A DNA stretch of 22,375 nucleotides, taken from positions 1 through 22,375 of the forward strand of contig CAXIUT010000248.1 in assembly GCA_964035545.1 (NCBI GenBank), in the 5' to 3' direction. Of this stretch, positions 20,506-22,375 are shown in pieces. The number at the start of each line of letters is the position of its first letter. The stretch's first letter is position 1. The notes beneath the pieces are model-generated. The model saw only the letters and a program-made list of their open reading frames with translations, made no database searches and was not told where the DNA came from. This DNA comes from Bugula neritina (Eukaryota; Bryozoa; Gymnolaemata; Cheilostomatida; Bugulidae). The translations under genes and the position numbers were made by a program.

Positions 20506-21037
20506 GATATAAATATAAACAAAATTAATCAAAACTACATTTTAAAATCTTTAGAACAATAGGTTGATCAAATAAATATGGGGAAGTAAAATAAATAAGA
20601 ATCTACCCTATTTTAAAAGGTTTTTTCTCAATTAACACCTTTTAATCGGATTCATTCATTAATATTTTAATCAATAGCTCTTATAATTTGAAATATTGTT
20701 TTTAAACATCAATCATATGAGTGTTTAACTTTCTTTGTAATAGCTTATGATATCAAAGTTTCACAAAGGAAGTAAAGCCAAAAGCAATTCAATATCTCCA
20801 AGCAACACATCATAAAAGTCATAAAAGCATAGCTAAAATATAAAGTATCATATTCAATTTATGTAAGCTTTAACTCTTACATAGATAGAATAATGAGATC
20901 AAAACTTGGAATAATACAAACAATTGTGAATAGAATAAGTCTGCCCCCGATTCAACCAAAAAGTGCATGAATCCCACAAAAGATAAGAAAATATTGCTTT
21001 GAATTTTTGTAGTCCTAAATAAATTTTATTTTTACCC

Positions 21038-21698
21038 TATACCCTCTAGCTGTAATCAAGGCAAAGTCACTGTAGTCGTGGACTAAACACACGAAGATGC
21101 CAATCACCCACTGGTTAGTAAGATAGCTGAACAATATCAAGAAGATAGTTATTCCGTGATGTAAAGCGAATTCAAAGTAGCCGCCTTCAGGTTTGATAAA
21201 AGTATGAACAAAGAATCGACTGAAGTGCTTGCCGAACTGAATGATATAAAAAACTTTCATTTAGAATGTTACTCCTGTGACTTTGGGGAGATTTTCAGCG
21301 ATTGTGTAAGCTGAACCTTTCCCTCCGAGCCAAGTTGGCATGAAGACCGTTTACTTGAGGATCAAATAGGCCCAGATAGAGTTGCTTAGATAGTAGATCG
21401 AAGAATATCCCCACTTCACTAAAGTATAGCTCCTTTTTTTCCTTGCTTCTGGCTATGAATGCTTTTTTTTATGATTGAGATAGTATTTATCGCAGAGATC
21501 ATCAAACCAATAGTGAAATAGCCAGTCCATAATCTAAATATCTTAAGCCTTACTGAGTAAATGACCGCAAAAGGAAGACCAAATAAAAGAATCTCGTAAA
21601 TATTTCCTTCCCGAACTTCTTCAAAATGAGGATGAGTCTGAAAAGTGTATACTTTTTGACCAAGGTAAGCCGCAACAAAAATTACAAAGACCAGTCCT
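21038..21698. repeat. Near-identical tract shared with TLC copy 3
   Basis: Partner of 18758-19418: about 660 bp, ungapped, four differences by eye, covering exon 3, intron 2 and most of exon 2 of copy 4. Confidence 0.88.
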
Positions 21699-21750
21699 CT
21701 TTTGAAATACCTTTACCATCTCTAAATAAAGAAAAAATCAAAAAAAAAAG

Positions 21751-21768
21751 AGATCCTTGAAAGGATCT
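21751..21768 (-). other. Intron 1 hairpin, TLC copy 4
   Basis: AGATCCTTTCAAGGATCT on the transcribed strand, the same perfect 8-bp stem as copy 3, inside a 66-nt first intron that also has a T10 run. Confidence 0.7.
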
Positions 21769-21985
21769 ACTAAGTCCTAGATGATACCTTTCTGGCTTTA
21801 GAAGTTTCTGGCTTCTCGACAGGAGTTCCTGCTTCTTCTGATTTTGTGTTTTATTTCGACATTTTGGCGTGATTTACTTTCAATTATATTTTTTCAAAAA
21901 ATAAATCTTTCAAATTAATGATAGAAAACAATGAATCATCATCAATGAAAATATATTTTTTGAAATTATTTGATAAAATATAATT

Positions 21986-22198
21986 ATGGATCTATTATTA
22001 TTTGGAGGATCGATAGCTACTGGACTATTTATTGGACTAACTCTTAAAAAACATGGTGTATTTCTGATTCCTCAAAGCGCAGGTTTCATGATGACTAACA
22101 GATAATACTTTGATCAAGTTCAAAAATAGATGTAGTAGCATGATAGATAAAACTACTTCCCTTCCAAGTATACTACAAGACATCTTTCAGCAAAATGA
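21986..22198 (+). CDS. Small single-span membrane protein, 70 aa
   Basis: Short frame from ATG at 21986 to TGA at 22196-22198. Residues 1-20 are hydrophobic (MDLLLFGGSIATGLFIGLTL), probably one membrane span or signal anchor, followed by a polar Gln-rich tail ending TTRHLSAK. Four TAA/TAG codons in the tail would break it in the standard code, so it is easily missed. It is divergent from TLC copy 4 (123 bp between starts), and its stop is 84 bp from the right telomere. Small one-span proteins like this occur among mitochondrial membrane subunits, but I cannot assign it. Confidence 0.68.
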
Positions 22199-22282
22199 TT
22201 AATTCCAATATTTATTTATCAACAGTACTTTCACAATATGAATAAATATTAATTAGATTCAAATCGATATAGTAAAGCAATA

Positions 22283-22375
22283 GGGGTTGGGGTTGGGGTT
22301 GGGGTTGGGGTTGGGGTTGGGGTTGGGGTTGGGGTTGGGGTTGGGGTTGGGGTTGGGGTTGGGGTTGGGGTTGGG
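22283..22375. repeat. Right telomere, G4T2 repeats
   Basis: About fifteen GGGGTT units run to the last base, in the correct orientation for a right end. The short spacer after the last gene holds no visible subtelomeric repeat, unlike the left end. Confidence 0.97.

Larger units (their letters stand above)
20709..21862 (-). pseudogene. Ceramide synthase-like TLC copy 4 with nonsense codon
   Basis: Exons 1-3 (21788-21862, 21554-21721, 21036-21533) are intact, with introns of 66, 20 and 21 nt (the last at 21015-21035). They keep the His pair and HDYSDFAL. In exon 4 codon 268, a Trp conserved in copies 1-3, is TGA (20952-20954). The frame stays open past it to a second TGA at 20709 with the conserved HSYD ending, giving the same 348-residue length if that TGA were sense. 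TGA is a true stop everywhere else here. The product is therefore a 267-aa protein missing its last membrane spans, or the gene is dying. Exon 4 is clearly more diverged than exons 1-3. A base-calling error at one position cannot be excluded. Confidence 0.75.

Noticed and set aside
20952-20954. TGA decoded as tryptophan
   Set aside because: TGA ends every other gene in the window, so general reassignment is ruled out. Site-specific readthrough has no support here.

Overview
The window is a complete ciliate macronuclear chromosome of about 22.4 kb. It opens with C4A2 telomere repeats and closes with G4T2 repeats. TGA is the only stop in every gene, and TAA and TAG are used throughout as glutamine. 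Introns are mostly 19-21 nt with GTA...TAG ends. C4A2/G4T2 telomeres with this code point to an oligohymenophorean (Tetrahymena/Paramecium side). The species cannot be named from the sequence. Genes must be read with the ciliate code, because under the standard code nearly all of them look like short fragments.

Left part (1-9.5 kb): a minus-strand membrane protein runs into a (TAAA)n microsatellite and stops 21 bp from the telomere. After a 591-bp AT-rich gap come a 1173-aa helical protein (+), a 284-aa coiled-coil protein (-), a ceramide-synthase-like TLC gene (-), a PB1 plus zinc-finger protein (-) and a second coiled-coil protein (-).

Middle (9.5-17.1 kb): an internal array of 18 telomeric G4T2 repeats lies inside the second exon of a minus-strand gene, where it reads as Pro-Gln dipeptides. 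That gene starts 8 bp from a divergent protein kinase gene. Next come a membrane RING-H2 protein, a CEP95-like protein, an ankyrin protein, a PTAR1-like prenyltransferase-alpha-repeat protein (ATG 23 bp from the ankyrin ATG), a basic hypothetical protein and a SAXO-family axonemal microtubule protein.

Right part (17.2-22.3 kb): three more TLC paralogues on the minus strand, interrupted by a 257-aa membrane-anchored protein, then a 70-aa membrane protein next to the right telomere. The four TLC genes share exon structure, encode 348 aa each when read end to end, and carry a 66-68 nt first intron with a conserved hairpin. The last copy has a nonsense codon. Its first three exons are almost identical to those of the third copy while its last exon is diverged, which suggests gene conversion.

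Two themes run through the gene content: sphingolipid synthesis (four ceramide-synthase-like genes) and cilia or microtubules (SAXO-like, CEP95-like and possibly the coiled-coil proteins). Seven genes between 10.4 and 20 kb read cleanly only if one base is added to or removed from a short homopolymer. I take these as likely assembly indels, not gene decay. Intron positions, frame repairs and family calls were made by eye and were not checked by database search.
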